The notes beneath the pieces are model-generated. The model was not told the DNA's origin, made no database searches, and was given only the letters and a program-made list of their open reading frames with translations. A program made the translations under genes and the position numbers. From Anaerobiospirillum thomasii (GTDB taxonomy: Bacteria > Pseudomonadota > Gammaproteobacteria > Enterobacterales > Succinivibrionaceae), in NCBI RefSeq assembly GCF_900445255.1, contig NZ_UAPU01000007.1:1070001-1134000 (forward strand): DNA of 64,000 nt, read 5' to 3'. This document shows positions 36,707 through 45,712 of this stretch, piece after piece. Every line of letters begins with the position of its first letter. The stretch's first letter is position 1.

Positions 36707-38950
36707 ATGTCAAAAGCAGTAGAGCAAGAGCTCAAACTTCAGATACAACTTCTTCAAAAAGAGCTTGAAAAAACCAAGCAGAAAAATAAAGAGCAGGAGT
36801 TGCAGATCCAGCAGATGAATCAGGAATACCACATACTGAAAAATGACATTCCTAGATACCTAATGATTAACAGAGCCTCTGTCCACGCTCTTGTCAAGCA
36901 ACTTGCTGTTGTTGCTCCTGCACATGTGTACGACAGAATCTGTGGTGTCAGCGATAACTCTGAGCTTTTAATTGAGCTTTTCCAAATCTTATGTGAGCTG
37001 GTGACAAGCAATGCAGAATTAAAAGAATTTTTATTTGCACATAAGTTCTTTGCTGTTCCTAAAATCAAACCAACTGCCTCCAGCTCTGCATCAGGAGATG
37101 ATGTAAAAGCAAATGTGGCCTCTACAGGAGATATGCATGCCAATGCTGCCGATGGAGATGAGTATTCTGATTCATTACCTGCAAAAGAGCAGATACATGA
37201 GCAGGTTGAGTCTGAAAAGGCTAAAGGTCTTGCTATATCTAAAAAGATTATGGATACCAAAAACTCTATCGTTAATGGTATTAATAGATTTAATAAGCTT
37301 GTTAATAGCAATAATGAGCTTGCCTCTGCCATGTCCAGGGAGCATAAGACACCTTGCCCACCTGCAAGGAGTGGTAAGAGCAATGGCAAACAAAAGAGCA
37401 AAGCCAGCAACCTAAATACAGTTGAAGACAAGAGCGCAAAATCTGTTGAGGAGATTTTAAAAGATCGTATCTGTCCTAACTGTGGCTCGACCAATATTGA
37501 GGTTATCAATAAAGACGCCTCAGAGATTTTAGACAGTCTGGCCGCCACTGGTTTTGTAGATAAGAATAATGGTGTGTATAAGATAGTAACCCCTGTGGTG
37601 AAAGCTGAATGCAAGACCTGTGGCTTTATTGATACCATATACACAGGAGCACTGCCTTTGCTACCAGGTCGCTCTATTAGCATGAATGTAATAACTCTCA
37701 TGGCCCTTATGATGTCTATGGGTTTTGCTGTCAACAGCTTTAAAAAGGCCTTTGTCAAAGGTATGCAGCTTGGAAACAGTACTTTATACTCCAGCCTTAT
37801 TACATTCTCATATCTGCTCATTCCGCTTGAAAAGGCTATTACACAGGAGCTGTGCAAGTGTAATACTCTGCAATTTGATGAGACCAAGTTTACCCATGTT
37901 ATAAAAGGTAAAGGCGCTACCACTGAATATGTGCCTATAGCCTGCAGCTCTCTACCTGATGCTCCACTTATTCTTTTTGGTCCGTCAGGTTCACGCTCTA
38001 AAACAAAGGATTTTATACAGCAGTTCATAGGTTGTGACTCTGCATTATCCGGCATTACTACAGATGCATTTGCCACATATGGTACATTTGCTCAGGATAA
38101 CAATATCAGACATCAGTCCTGTCTTGGTCATCTTATGACCAAGATAAGACGCAGTATTGAGCTTTATTACAACACTGCTACATGTAAAGCTATTGATATT
38201 GACAGTGTCTTTGAAAATATAGAAAAGAATGGCTATGACCTGCAGGATGAAAACCAGGCTATGCTGGTACTGCACATTATTTATGGCAAACTCAAACAGG
38301 TGTTTGATGTAGAAAAATGTGCCTACAATGAATATATACAGACTAAAGATCAGGGCTCTGATTATTCCTCTATAAGACAGCGCTACCGTAATACATACAG
38401 TAAAGAGCTGATGCAGGATGTGAATACACTCTTTACCAGTCTTGCCACAGTCTATGCAGTAAAGAAAAAGAAACGCTATGAAAAGGCTCAGCGTATCAGC
38501 AATGTTTCTACACCTGTGGTGTATTTTATGAACAATGCCCAGGAGTTTAATGCTTTTATCGAGCATGGCATGCTTGATACTACAAGCATGGAGGCTGAGC
38601 ATTGTGCTAAATCTGTAGCAGCAGCCCGTAATGCCAAACTCTTTATTCATTCCCATGACAGTGGTGTTGCTATCAGCAGAATACTCAGTTGTGTGCATAC
38701 TATAAACCGCTGTGGTATATCTGATCCAATAAAATTTCTGCAGAATGTGGCATCTTATGTCATGATTCAGGGAGTTACTAAAGCTCGTGTAGCTGCATTT
38801 AATGCCAGAGAGCTTAAATCGAACCCGAAAAGCAATAGAGATGACTACAACAAACCTGAGCTCTATGCTGATATTGAGTTGCCAGCGCATCTGATACCGT
38901 GGCTGAGCCCTGAATGTGCAGCGCGCACATTTGAGCTTAAGACAGAATAG
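36707..38950 (+). CDS. IS66-family DDE transposase (TnpC-like), long form
   Basis: A 747-residue transposase, longer than the usual 500-550. Residues 1-50 form a coiled coil rich in Lys, Glu and Gln. Residues about 120-245 are low complexity. A zinc ribbon follows at about 255-310 (CPNCGST, CKTCG). The catalytic core has DETKFTHV (D391), GITTDAFATYG (D453) and, in the SMEAEHCAKSVAAARNAKLF block, E631. That block and IHSHDSGVAISRILSCVHTINRCGISDPIKFL match the IS66 C-terminal signature ending in NGVDP-type sequences. About 75 residues of basic and aromatic tail follow. It faces two accessory genes. The reading frame is complete, so the element could be active. Confidence 0.88.
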   Translation: MSKAVEQELKLQIQLLQKELEKTKQKNKEQELQIQQMNQEYHILKNDIPRYLMINRASVHALVKQLAVVAPAHVYDRICGVSDNSELLIELFQILCELVTSNAELKEFLFAHKFFAVPKIKPTASSSASGDDVKANVASTGDMHANAADGDEYSDSLPAKEQIHEQVESEKAKGLAISKKIMDTKNSIVNGINRFNKLVNSNNELASAMSREHKTPCPPARSGKSNGKQKSKASNLNTVEDKSAKSVEEILKDRICPNCGSTNIEVINKDASEILDSLAATGFVDKNNGVYKIVTPVVKAECKTCGFIDTIYTGALPLLPGRSISMNVITLMALMMSMGFAVNSFKKAFVKGMQLGNSTLYSSLITFSYLLIPLEKAITQELCKCNTLQFDETKFTHVIKGKGATTEYVPIACSSLPDAPLILFGPSGSRSKTKDFIQQFIGCDSALSGITTDAFATYGTFAQDNNIRHQSCLGHLMTKIRRSIELYYNTATCKAIDIDSVFENIEKNGYDLQDENQAMLVLHIIYGKLKQVFDVEKCAYNEYIQTKDQGSDYSSIRQRYRNTYSKELMQDVNTLFTSLATVYAVKKKKRYEKAQRISNVSTPVVYFMNNAQEFNAFIEHGMLDTTSMEAEHCAKSVAAARNAKLFIHSHDSGVAISRILSCVHTINRCGISDPIKFLQNVASYVMIQGVTKARVAAFNARELKSNPKSNRDDYNKPELYADIELPAHLIPWLSPECAARTFELKTE

Positions 38951-38967
38951 AGCATAGGCAGCTGTTG

Positions 38968-39306
38968 CTACCTCGAGGTAGTAACAGCACCAACACCTCG
39001 ATTAAAGAGACAGGCCAGCTCCTCTCGGCTTAGAGTGAATACTGCTTTGCCATTTTCTATTCTGACCATAGGATATTTGGCCCTGTCCTCATCGAGTGCT
39101 GCCTCAAGCATCATCATCTGCCCCTGTCTGTAGTGCAGAGCTCTAAGGGCATTGCCATGTCTGTTGCGAAATATGACATAGCAGTCTTTATCCCTTATAT
39201 TGATGCCAAGCAGAGCTGATGAATATGAGCTTAAAGATCTCATCCTCATACGCCAGTCTACAGGCGCAGAGCAATAATATATTTCCCCAGTTTCAAAAAA
39301 TCTCAT
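38968..39306 (-). CDS. IS66 TnpB-like accessory protein
   Basis: A 112-residue protein resembling IS66 Orf2/TnpB: the start IYYCSAPVDWRMRMRSL corresponds to the IYLCTGATDMRKSIDGL-type motif, followed by CYVIFRNRHGNALRALHYRQGQMMML, the counterpart of VFCNRRRDRIKILYWDGNGF. Although needed for transposition in some IS66 members, its biochemical role is not settled. It overlaps the end of the upstream TnpA-like gene by four bases, and its stop lies 17 bases from the stop of the convergent transposase gene. Opposite orientation to the transposase is unusual for the family. Confidence 0.8.
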   Translation of the reverse strand: MRFFETGEIYYCSAPVDWRMRMRSLSSYSSALLGINIRDKDCYVIFRNRHGNALRALHYRQGQMMMLEAALDEDRAKYPMVRIENGKAVFTLSREELACLFNRGVGAVTTSR

Positions 39307-39923
39307 TTCAGTAACCCTCCGGTGCGCATCATAGTTACCACGTCACAAAAAAGTGAGGCTCCATCTTTATTTTTAATCCTAAAATCAAAAGATCCTATGC
39401 TTATCTCAAGAGATGCATCTGCTGTACTCTTATTAGTGCCTAGAGGGGCAGATTTAGAATCGCAGCATGCAATATAGCCATCCGATCCTGAACTCTCAGA
39501 TGTAGCTGTAGTAATAACTGGCAGCCTGTTTTTTGGTTTCTTTATCATGTAGCTGTTAAAGTCTGAGTTATCTATAACAGTTACAGCCTGCGCCTTATTA
39601 ATCTCATCCATATCTACTCCAAGATAAATACTAATGTACTCTTTTATAGCCTGCTCAAACTCTACAGGTCCTAGCAGACCTGCATACACAGCATCAGTTG
39701 TTTTAATAATGAACTCCTCATGCCTGTAATAGAGTTTATCCATCCAGGTTGGAGCCTTACCTACAGTGAAGAGCTTTTGATCTCTTAGATAGTTATAGAA
39801 ACGGACTCTGACTATACGTTGCTTATTTCTCATGCATGAGACGCAGTACTCTATAAAGCGATGAAGAATAAAATATAGACAGTCTGGTCTTTTGCTGGTA
39901 GAACATCTGGTTTTAATTGTCAT
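39303..39923 (-). CDS. IS66 TnpA-like accessory protein (divergent)
   Basis: A 206-residue protein from an ATG with a GAGGG ribosome site six bases before it; the frame is open up to 40028 but the upstream part is unlikely to be translated. The C-terminus LEISIGSFDFRIKNKDG resembles the last part of IS66 TnpA/Orf1 (I-E-I-x-x-G-x-x-x-x-V). The N-terminal part (RCSTSKRPDCLYFILHRFIEYCVSC, then RFYNYLRDQKLF and PTWMDKLYYRHEEFIIKT) has no family I recognise; typical TnpA is a shorter helix-turn-helix protein of about 120-140 residues. Position directly upstream of tnpB supports the role. Confidence 0.6.
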   Translation of the reverse strand: MTIKTRCSTSKRPDCLYFILHRFIEYCVSCMRNKQRIVRVRFYNYLRDQKLFTVGKAPTWMDKLYYRHEEFIIKTTDAVYAGLLGPVEFEQAIKEYISIYLGVDMDEINKAQAVTVIDNSDFNSYMIKKPKNRLPVITTATSESSGSDGYIACCDSKSAPLGTNKSTADASLEISIGSFDFRIKNKDGASLFCDVVTMMRTGGLLK

Positions 39924-40003
39924 AAGTAACCCTCGCTTAATTATGTGCTTATAGTCTGCACCAATCAGCTTGGGTATTAAATAGAAGTTATAGGAAGGGA
40001 AAA

Positions 40004-40026
40004 GATCCTGAGTGGTGCACAGGATC
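40004..40026. repeat. Hairpin near the right end of the element
   Basis: GATCCTG and CAGGATC (40004-40010 and 40020-40026) form a 7-bp stem with a 9-base loop, 15 bases inside the right inverted repeat. It may limit outside transcription into the accessory genes. Confidence 0.4.
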
Positions 40027-40041
40027 AAAGCAAGATAAAAA

Positions 40042-40061
40042 TTTGTTTATAGGGTAGAGAC
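40042..40061 (-). repeat. Right terminal inverted repeat of the IS66-like element
   Basis: Exact reverse complement of 36194-36213, with its outer end at 40061. Confidence 0.9.
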
Positions 40062-40069
40062 AATTTACA
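40062..40069 (+). repeat. Right 8-bp target-site duplication
   Basis: AATTTACA, identical to 36186-36193. It lies 59 bases before the rnb start codon and about 26 bases before a TATAAT box. Confidence 0.9.
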
Positions 40070-40094
40070 CATCAATTTTTAGCCTTAAAACATG

Positions 40095-40100
40095 TATAAT
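40095..40100 (+). promoter_or_regulatory. Possible -10 box of rnb
   Basis: TATAAT stands 28 bases before the rnb ATG. The likely -35 zone (about 40072-40078) matches the consensus poorly. The transposon ends just upstream, so any more distant control sites have been displaced. Confidence 0.4.
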
Positions 40101-40128
40101 TGACGCGTAATTTCAAATGGGGGTATTT

Positions 40129-42123
40129 ATGTTATTAGATGATCCAGCCTTACGTGCTTTAAAACAGAAATTTGATAGTGAAAAAGTTAAAAAAGAAGGT
40201 ATTGTTAAAAGCACTGACAGGGGCTTTGGCTTTTTAGAAACCTCTGACAGAGAATCATTTTTTATAACCCCTAATAACATGCGATCCTTAATGCATGGCG
40301 ATAAGATCTCTGCTGTGATTGAGACTGATGACAAAGGAAAAAGTCAGGCTGTACCTGAAAAACTTGTTGAGCCTGTACTAAAGCGCTTTGTGGGCAGAGC
40401 CTCATTCAATCAGGGCAAAATGTATGTAACTGTAGATAGCCCTACCATCAAGAATTTTATTGTATGTGAAGATAAAAGAAAGAATAAGAATCAGAAGATT
40501 GAACATGGCGACTGGCTTATATGTTCTTTAACCTCTCATGCCATGGAGAAAAAAGGCTTTAAGGCTATAGTCAAAGAATTTATAACCACAGCTGATGATC
40601 CAAAAGCCCCATGGACTGTATCACTGCGCCGTCTTGATCTGCCTTTATATGCCCCAGAGTCCGACAAGGAATTTACATTCAATGCCAATGAGCTTGAAAG
40701 AGAAGATTTAACCGCATTACCTTTTGTCACCATAGACAGTGAAAAAACTCTGGATATGGATGATGCTCTGTATATTCAAAAGGATGGCGATAACTTTATT
40801 CTTTATGTTGCCATTGCCGACCCTACTGCCTATATTGCAGAGGATAGTGAGCTTGATAAGGAATCAGCCAGACGCGCCTTCTCCATTTACCTGCCAGGCA
40901 GAGATATTCCTATGCTGCCGCGTGCTTTGAGTGAGGATCTGTGCTCACTTAAATACAATGAGGTACGCGCCGCTATTGTGGCCAAGATTCCAGTTACAGC
41001 AGATGGCACCATAGAGTGTGAAAAAACTGTATTCTCTCTTGCCAATATCAAGTCCCAGGGCAAGCTTATTTATAACTACGTTTCTGACTATATAGAAAAT
41101 GGTGACAGCAGCAGATTCAATCCAGATCCTACCATCAAGGCTGTTCTTGATAATCTTATTGAATTTACCAAAGCCAGAGACAGCTACAGAAGTACCCACT
41201 GTGCTACCTTTAAAAACAGACCTGATTATGACTTTGTGCTGACAGAGGATGGAGCTCTTGATCATATCGAGGTTAATACCCGTCGTATTGCCAATCAGAT
41301 TGTTGAGGAGAGTATGATTACTGCCAATATTGCAGCAGGAACCATACTGGCACAAACCCTAGGCTCTGGTATCTTTAATATCCACAAGGGTTTTGATTTT
41401 TCATATAAGAAGGAGATTGCAGAGTTACTTGAGCAGGAGCATGTACCTGATCTGACACTGCAGGATCTTGAGACCATTGAGGGCTTCTCAGCTCTACGCC
41501 GTTTTGCCATGGAGCACAACAACAACTACCTAGACGGCAGAATCAGACGTCTGCAGGAGTACTCTCAGATATCCAACAAACCAGGTCCGCACTTTGCCCT
41601 TGGCACACAGTTCTATGCCACCTGGACCTCTCCTATCAGAAAATATGGAGACATGATTAACCATCGTCTCATCAAATCTATTTTATTAAAATCAGAGCAT
41701 CCAAAAATGCCTGATGAGGATACTTTATCTTCAATGAATATGGCCCGTCGCCTCAACCGTTCAGCTGAGCGTGATGTTAAAGACTGGCTGTATGTTGACT
41801 ATCTGTACAATGACTTTAAAAACGGTACTGCCTTTAAAGCTGAAGTTATTGATATTATGAGATCAGGTGTCAGAGCTACACTTATAGACAATGGTGCCTT
41901 TATCTTTATTCCTGCCTCAACCTTTGCCACAGCCAAGGATGATGTAGAGTTCAAGAGTGCCATAGGCGTCATTACAGCTCATGGCAATGTAGCTTTAAAA
42001 CTAGGCGATACTATTGATATTAAAATCATTGATATCAACAAGGCTACACGCTCTATAGTAGGTGCACCTTTAGTAGGTCTGCAGGGTGTTGTTCTTCCGG
42101 ATCCTACACAAAATGGCCGATAA
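40129..42123 (+). CDS. rnb: Exoribonuclease II
   Basis: Processive 3'-5' single-strand exoribonuclease, 664 residues (E. coli 644). The start at 40129 gives MLLDDPALRALKQKF, which aligns with the E. coli N-terminus, and the GGGGG at 40119-40123 is a suitable ribosome site; an ATG at 40117 would overlap that site. Two cold-shock domains precede the RNB domain. The catalytic block FVTIDSEKTLDMDDALYI contains the Asp cluster, followed by VAIADPTAYI, YLPGRDIPMLPRALSEDLCSL and ATWTSPIRKYGDMINHRL. A C-terminal S1 domain ends the protein. The downstream exporter gene overlaps its end by 11 bases. Confidence 0.96.
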   Translation: MLLDDPALRALKQKFDSEKVKKEGIVKSTDRGFGFLETSDRESFFITPNNMRSLMHGDKISAVIETDDKGKSQAVPEKLVEPVLKRFVGRASFNQGKMYVTVDSPTIKNFIVCEDKRKNKNQKIEHGDWLICSLTSHAMEKKGFKAIVKEFITTADDPKAPWTVSLRRLDLPLYAPESDKEFTFNANELEREDLTALPFVTIDSEKTLDMDDALYIQKDGDNFILYVAIADPTAYIAEDSELDKESARRAFSIYLPGRDIPMLPRALSEDLCSLKYNEVRAAIVAKIPVTADGTIECEKTVFSLANIKSQGKLIYNYVSDYIENGDSSRFNPDPTIKAVLDNLIEFTKARDSYRSTHCATFKNRPDYDFVLTEDGALDHIEVNTRRIANQIVEESMITANIAAGTILAQTLGSGIFNIHKGFDFSYKKEIAELLEQEHVPDLTLQDLETIEGFSALRRFAMEHNNNYLDGRIRRLQEYSQISNKPGPHFALGTQFYATWTSPIRKYGDMINHRLIKSILLKSEHPKMPDEDTLSSMNMARRLNRSAERDVKDWLYVDYLYNDFKNGTAFKAEVIDIMRSGVRATLIDNGAFIFIPASTFATAKDDVEFKSAIGVITAHGNVALKLGDTIDIKIIDINKATRSIVGAPLVGLQGVVLPDPTQNGR

Positions 42124-43303
42124 AAAAATAAGCTATAAAGAGAATTATCTGATTATGTTTGGGCACATGGCCGATGACATGTGCCAGGGCGCCCTGCCTG
42201 CCATATTGACCTTTATGTATCAGGAGGGCAAATTAAATTCATATGCAGATATAGCCTATCTTATTACAGCCACCACTATCATAAATGCTATAGCTCAGCC
42301 TATAACTGGCTATCTGTCTGATAAAAAGCCACGCCCATATATTATGACTGTAGGTATGCTTATTGCTGCCTTAGGTATTATGTTCCTTGGCTTTATGGAC
42401 AGCATGCTCTTTATGATTATTGCCGTAGCTGTAAACGGTCTTGGTGTGGCTATATTCCACCCAAGTGCCGGCAAGCTGGCCAATGTCTTTGCCGGTAAAA
42501 ATGTAGGCAAGGGCATGAGTATCTTCTCTGTAGGTGGCAATATAGGTTATGCCATTGGTCCTGTCTACTTTACTCTGTTCTATTCATTTATGGGTCTGTC
42601 TGCCTCGGTCATGATTATGCTGCCTGCTGCCATTATGGCCATCATCTTCTCCATGAGATCACGCAGGTATAATGTCTACTCAAGAAAGGCAGAGATAAGA
42701 CGCATCAATAAAATTAAAAGCGGAGATGCCAAGGAGAATTATGCAGGCACCTTTATTTTGCTTCTGCTCGTCTTTGCTAGATCTGCTGCCATGTTCTCTC
42801 TTACAACATTTTTACCGCTGTACTTTATCAGCATACTTGATGTATCTGATAAAATCTCAACCATATCTGTAACCATCTTTGCTATGGCCGGCGCTATTGC
42901 TACCTTCTTTGGCGGTCCTCTTGCAGATCGTTTTGGCTTTACACAGATTGTAAGAGTGAGCTCTTTTTTAGCTATACCTTTTGCTTTTATCTTTATCTAC
43001 ACACACAATATCTATGCAGCCCTGCTTATGCTTATACCTCTGTCAGTATTCTATTATGCAGGTATGTCCCCTATTGTGGTTATAGGACAAAAGCTTCTGT
43101 GCAATCATGTGGGCATGGCCACAGGTCTGACTATAGGTCTTGGTATTTCCTTTGGTGGCCTTATAGCCCCGGTTATAGGCTCAATTGGTGATAACTATGG
43201 CATATGGTATGCAATGCTTACTGTAGCCTTTATTCTGGTTATAGCAGCCCTGACTTCACTTTTAGTGCCTGTTGTAAATCAGAGGCAGACTAAAGCCTCA
43301 TAG
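42113..43303 (+). CDS. Fosmidomycin-resistance (Fsr)-like MFS transporter
   Basis: A 396-residue, 12-helix major facilitator. GHMADDMCQGALPAILTFM near the N-terminus and FHPSAGKLANVFAGKN...GKGMSIFSVGGNIGYAIGP are characteristic of the Fsr group, whose E. coli member exports fosmidomycin. Natural substrate unknown; other members are implicated in small-metabolite export. The ATG at 42113 overlaps the rnb stop; a longer frame from 42086 adds nine residues with no counterpart in the family. A strong terminator follows, so rnb and this gene form a unit. Confidence 0.85.
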   Translation: MADKKISYKENYLIMFGHMADDMCQGALPAILTFMYQEGKLNSYADIAYLITATTIINAIAQPITGYLSDKKPRPYIMTVGMLIAALGIMFLGFMDSMLFMIIAVAVNGLGVAIFHPSAGKLANVFAGKNVGKGMSIFSVGGNIGYAIGPVYFTLFYSFMGLSASVMIMLPAAIMAIIFSMRSRRYNVYSRKAEIRRINKIKSGDAKENYAGTFILLLLVFARSAAMFSLTTFLPLYFISILDVSDKISTISVTIFAMAGAIATFFGGPLADRFGFTQIVRVSSFLAIPFAFIFIYTHNIYAALLMLIPLSVFYYAGMSPIVVIGQKLLCNHVGMATGLTIGLGISFGGLIAPVIGSIGDNYGIWYAMLTVAFILVIAALTSLLVPVVNQRQTKAS

Positions 43304-43319
43304 ATATCTCTGATAAAAA

Positions 43320-43349
43320 TACGGTGATTTACATATCACCGTTTTTTTT
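43320..43349 (+). terminator. Rho-independent terminator of rnb-fsr unit
   Basis: An 8-bp perfect stem ACGGTGAT/ATCACCGT (43321-43328 with 43335-43342), loop of six bases, followed by eight T. Confidence 0.9.
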
Positions 43350-43376
43350 GCCTAAGATACAAAAGACAATACAGAC

Positions 43377-43406
43377 AAAAAGAGCAGCATGATTGCTGCC
43401 CTTTTT
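43377..43406 (-). terminator. Rho-independent terminator of prlC
   Basis: GCAGCA/TGCTGC core (43384-43389 with 43394-43399) around a four-base loop, extended through one mismatch by an AAAAAG/CTTTTT arm. On the minus strand the T-run follows the stem, 14 bases beyond the prlC stop. Confidence 0.75.
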
Positions 43407-43419
43407 TAATCCTTATTGA

Positions 43420-45465
43420 TTATTTGTAATTGATACCGCTCTTTATAAGCAGAGCATCAACCTTAGGTTTTCTGCCTCTGAAGGCTGTAAATGAAACCAT
43501 AGGATCTTCAGCACCGCCCGAGGCCATAATATGATCTCTAAAGGCAAGTCCTGTCTCCTTGTTGAAGATTCCGTCCTCTTCAAAACGGCCAAAAGCATCG
43601 GCAGCTAATACCTCAGCCCACTTATAGCTGTAATAGCCTGCAGCATATCCACCTGCAAAGATATGATTGAAGCTGTTTGGGAATCTTGAGTTGTCATAAC
43701 GAGGAGTTACCTGATATTTTGAGACAACATCATTTAGAATTTCATAGACATGGGACTTTCCATCATCTTTGTATTCAAAATGAATTCTAAAGTCAAACAG
43801 CGCAAAAGTCAGCTGACGCAACATAGATAAGGCAGAATGGAAGTTCTTAGCCTTGATAAGTGACTCAAGTTTATCCTTTGGCAGTGGCTCATGAGTTGTA
43901 CTATGGGATGAAAGGAATGATAAAACCTCCTCTTCCCAGGCAAAGTTTTCATTGAACTGACTTGGCAGCTCCACAGCATCCCAAGGCACACCGTTGATAC
44001 CTGAAACATCTGCAATATCAATGCGGGTTAAAAGCTGATTTAAGCCATGACCAAACTCATGGAATAGTGTAACCACCTCATCATGTGTCAGCTGTGACTG
44101 ACGGCCATTGATAGGAGGAGTGAAATTGCACACCAGATAGGCAACAGGCAGCTGCAGAGCACCATCCATACGATAGCGGCGGCTCTGACACTCATCCATC
44201 CAGGCGCCACCTCTTTTACCTGATCTTGCATATAAATCAAGATAGAAAGTACCAATCTTGGAGCCAAATTCATCATAGACATCATAGCACTCTACATCCT
44301 CATGCCATGTATCTACACCAAAGCGGTTTCTAAAGCTTATCGAATATACTCTCTGAGCACACTCAAACAGGCCGTGAATAACTTTGTCCACAGGGAAATA
44401 AGGACGCAGCTCTTCGGCATTGTAGGCATACTCTTTTTGTCTTAACTTCTCTGAGTAATAGGCAACATCCCAAGGCTCAAGCTTATCCACGCCATTTTCT
44501 TTGGCAAAGCACTCAAGAGCCTCAATTTCTTTCCTACCCTGAGCTAAAGACTTATCGGCAAGATCGGTTAAAAAGTCTATAACCTCTTCAGGCTCCTTTG
44601 CCATCTTGGTAGCTAAAGACAGATGGGCATAGCTCTTAAAACCTAAAATCTGTGCCTCTTCCTGACGCAGCTTTAAGATCTCATCAATAATTGAGGTATT
44701 GTCAAACTTGTTAGCACTAGGGCCTAACTCTGAGGCTCTGGTATTATAGGCCTCATACATCTCCTGTCTTAATGCTCTGTTATCGGCATAGGTTAAAAGA
44801 GGCAGATAGGATGGCATCTCAAGGGTAAATACATAACCTTCAAGATCGCGCTTTTTAGCTTCACTAGATGCAAGATTCAGCACCCCCTGAGGTAAGCCCT
44901 CAAGTTCATTTTTATCGCTGACATGCTTTATATAATCATAGGTGGCATCGAGCACATTGTTGGCAAACTTAGACTGCAGCAGTGACAGCTTTTGAGAGAT
45001 TTCACCAAATCTCTTTTGGGCCTTTTCCTCAAGCCCCACACCGGTGAGCACAAAGTCACGTATGCTGTTTTCTACTGACTTTCTCTGTGCCTTGGTCATA
45101 AGTCCAAAGGCATCTGAATTTTTAATTTTGACCATTACATCATAAAGAGGCCTGTACTGACCTACAAAGGTTGAATAGTCAGAGATCATAGGCAGACATT
45201 CTTCATAGGCTGCTCGTAACTCATCTGTATTCATGACACTGTTTAAATGGGAAACTACAGACCATATTTTAGAAAAGCGATCATCAGCCTCCTCTATAGG
45301 TGCTATGACATTATCCCATGTAGGATTATCCTGATTCTTATCCACTGTGCTAATAACTGTATTCTTGCAGTTTTCAATGGCAGCGCTGACGGCCTCTTTT
45401 ATATGCTCAGGCTTAACCTGTGAAAAAGATGGCAGACCTGTTATTTTATTTAAAGGATTTTGCAT
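43420..45465 (-). CDS. prlC: Oligopeptidase A (M3 metallopeptidase)
   Basis: Cytoplasmic zinc endopeptidase that degrades signal peptides and short peptides; 681 residues (E. coli 680). The zinc motif HEFGH is at 469-473, followed by the third ligand Glu in NFAWEEE. The conserved stretches SGKRGGAWMDECQSR, LPVAYLVCNFTPP and GVPWDAVELPSQFNENF, and the C-terminal GGYAAGYYSYKWAEVLAADAF with the substrate-gripping Tyr/His region, all fit. It stands alone with its own terminator and diverges from the aminopeptidase P gene, making a local pair of peptidases. Confidence 0.96.
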   Translation of the reverse strand: MQNPLNKITGLPSFSQVKPEHIKEAVSAAIENCKNTVISTVDKNQDNPTWDNVIAPIEEADDRFSKIWSVVSHLNSVMNTDELRAAYEECLPMISDYSTFVGQYRPLYDVMVKIKNSDAFGLMTKAQRKSVENSIRDFVLTGVGLEEKAQKRFGEISQKLSLLQSKFANNVLDATYDYIKHVSDKNELEGLPQGVLNLASSEAKKRDLEGYVFTLEMPSYLPLLTYADNRALRQEMYEAYNTRASELGPSANKFDNTSIIDEILKLRQEEAQILGFKSYAHLSLATKMAKEPEEVIDFLTDLADKSLAQGRKEIEALECFAKENGVDKLEPWDVAYYSEKLRQKEYAYNAEELRPYFPVDKVIHGLFECAQRVYSISFRNRFGVDTWHEDVECYDVYDEFGSKIGTFYLDLYARSGKRGGAWMDECQSRRYRMDGALQLPVAYLVCNFTPPINGRQSQLTHDEVVTLFHEFGHGLNQLLTRIDIADVSGINGVPWDAVELPSQFNENFAWEEEVLSFLSSHSTTHEPLPKDKLESLIKAKNFHSALSMLRQLTFALFDFRIHFEYKDDGKSHVYEILNDVVSKYQVTPRYDNSRFPNSFNHIFAGGYAAGYYSYKWAEVLAADAFGRFEEDGIFNKETGLAFRDHIMASGGAEDPMVSFTAFRGRKPKVDALLIKSGINYK

Positions 45466-45712
45466 AAGACACTCTTTATTCTGTTTAATATATACTGCAT
45501 TTATAATAACAAAAAAAACTTTGATTTTTCATAGCACATGCGATCTTCACAGTCAGTCATGTTACAATCTGACCTTTATTCACGCAAATATACGCATTAT
45601 TTATAACTATATGATCTTAAATAAAATTATATACTTAAGATAAATTCTAAATACTTTTAAAGATTAAAACTTGCGTATATAATGCCTCAAAACAACATTT
45701 ATTTTTTTATAT

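Larger units (their letters stand above)
36194..40061. mobile_element. IS66-like insertion element, complete, 3868 bp
   Basis: The element is delimited by 20-bp perfect terminal inverted repeats (36194-36213 and 40042-40061, beginning GTCTCTACCC) and flanked by identical 8-bp duplications. It encodes a large DDE transposase on the plus strand and, on the minus strand and converging on it, a TnpB-like gene and an upstream TnpA-like gene. Standard IS66 elements are about 2.5 kb with all three genes in one direction. About 500 bases at the left end are noncoding and rich in hairpins. Intact repeats and duplications suggest a fairly recent insertion. Confidence 0.9.

Noticed and set aside
36820-38076. 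418-codon open frame antisense to the transposase
   Set aside because: It lies entirely within the plus-strand transposase gene, which has clear DDE motifs; the translated antisense product resembles no family and is leucine/serine-rich as expected for a shadow frame.
38045-38890. 281-codon open frame antisense to the 3' half of the transposase
   Set aside because: Shadow of the catalytic core coding sequence, with no ribosome site or family resemblance.
39924-40028. N-terminal extension of the TnpA-like frame
   Set aside because: A strong GAGGG ribosome site serves the ATG at 39923; the extension overlaps the hairpin close to the element end.
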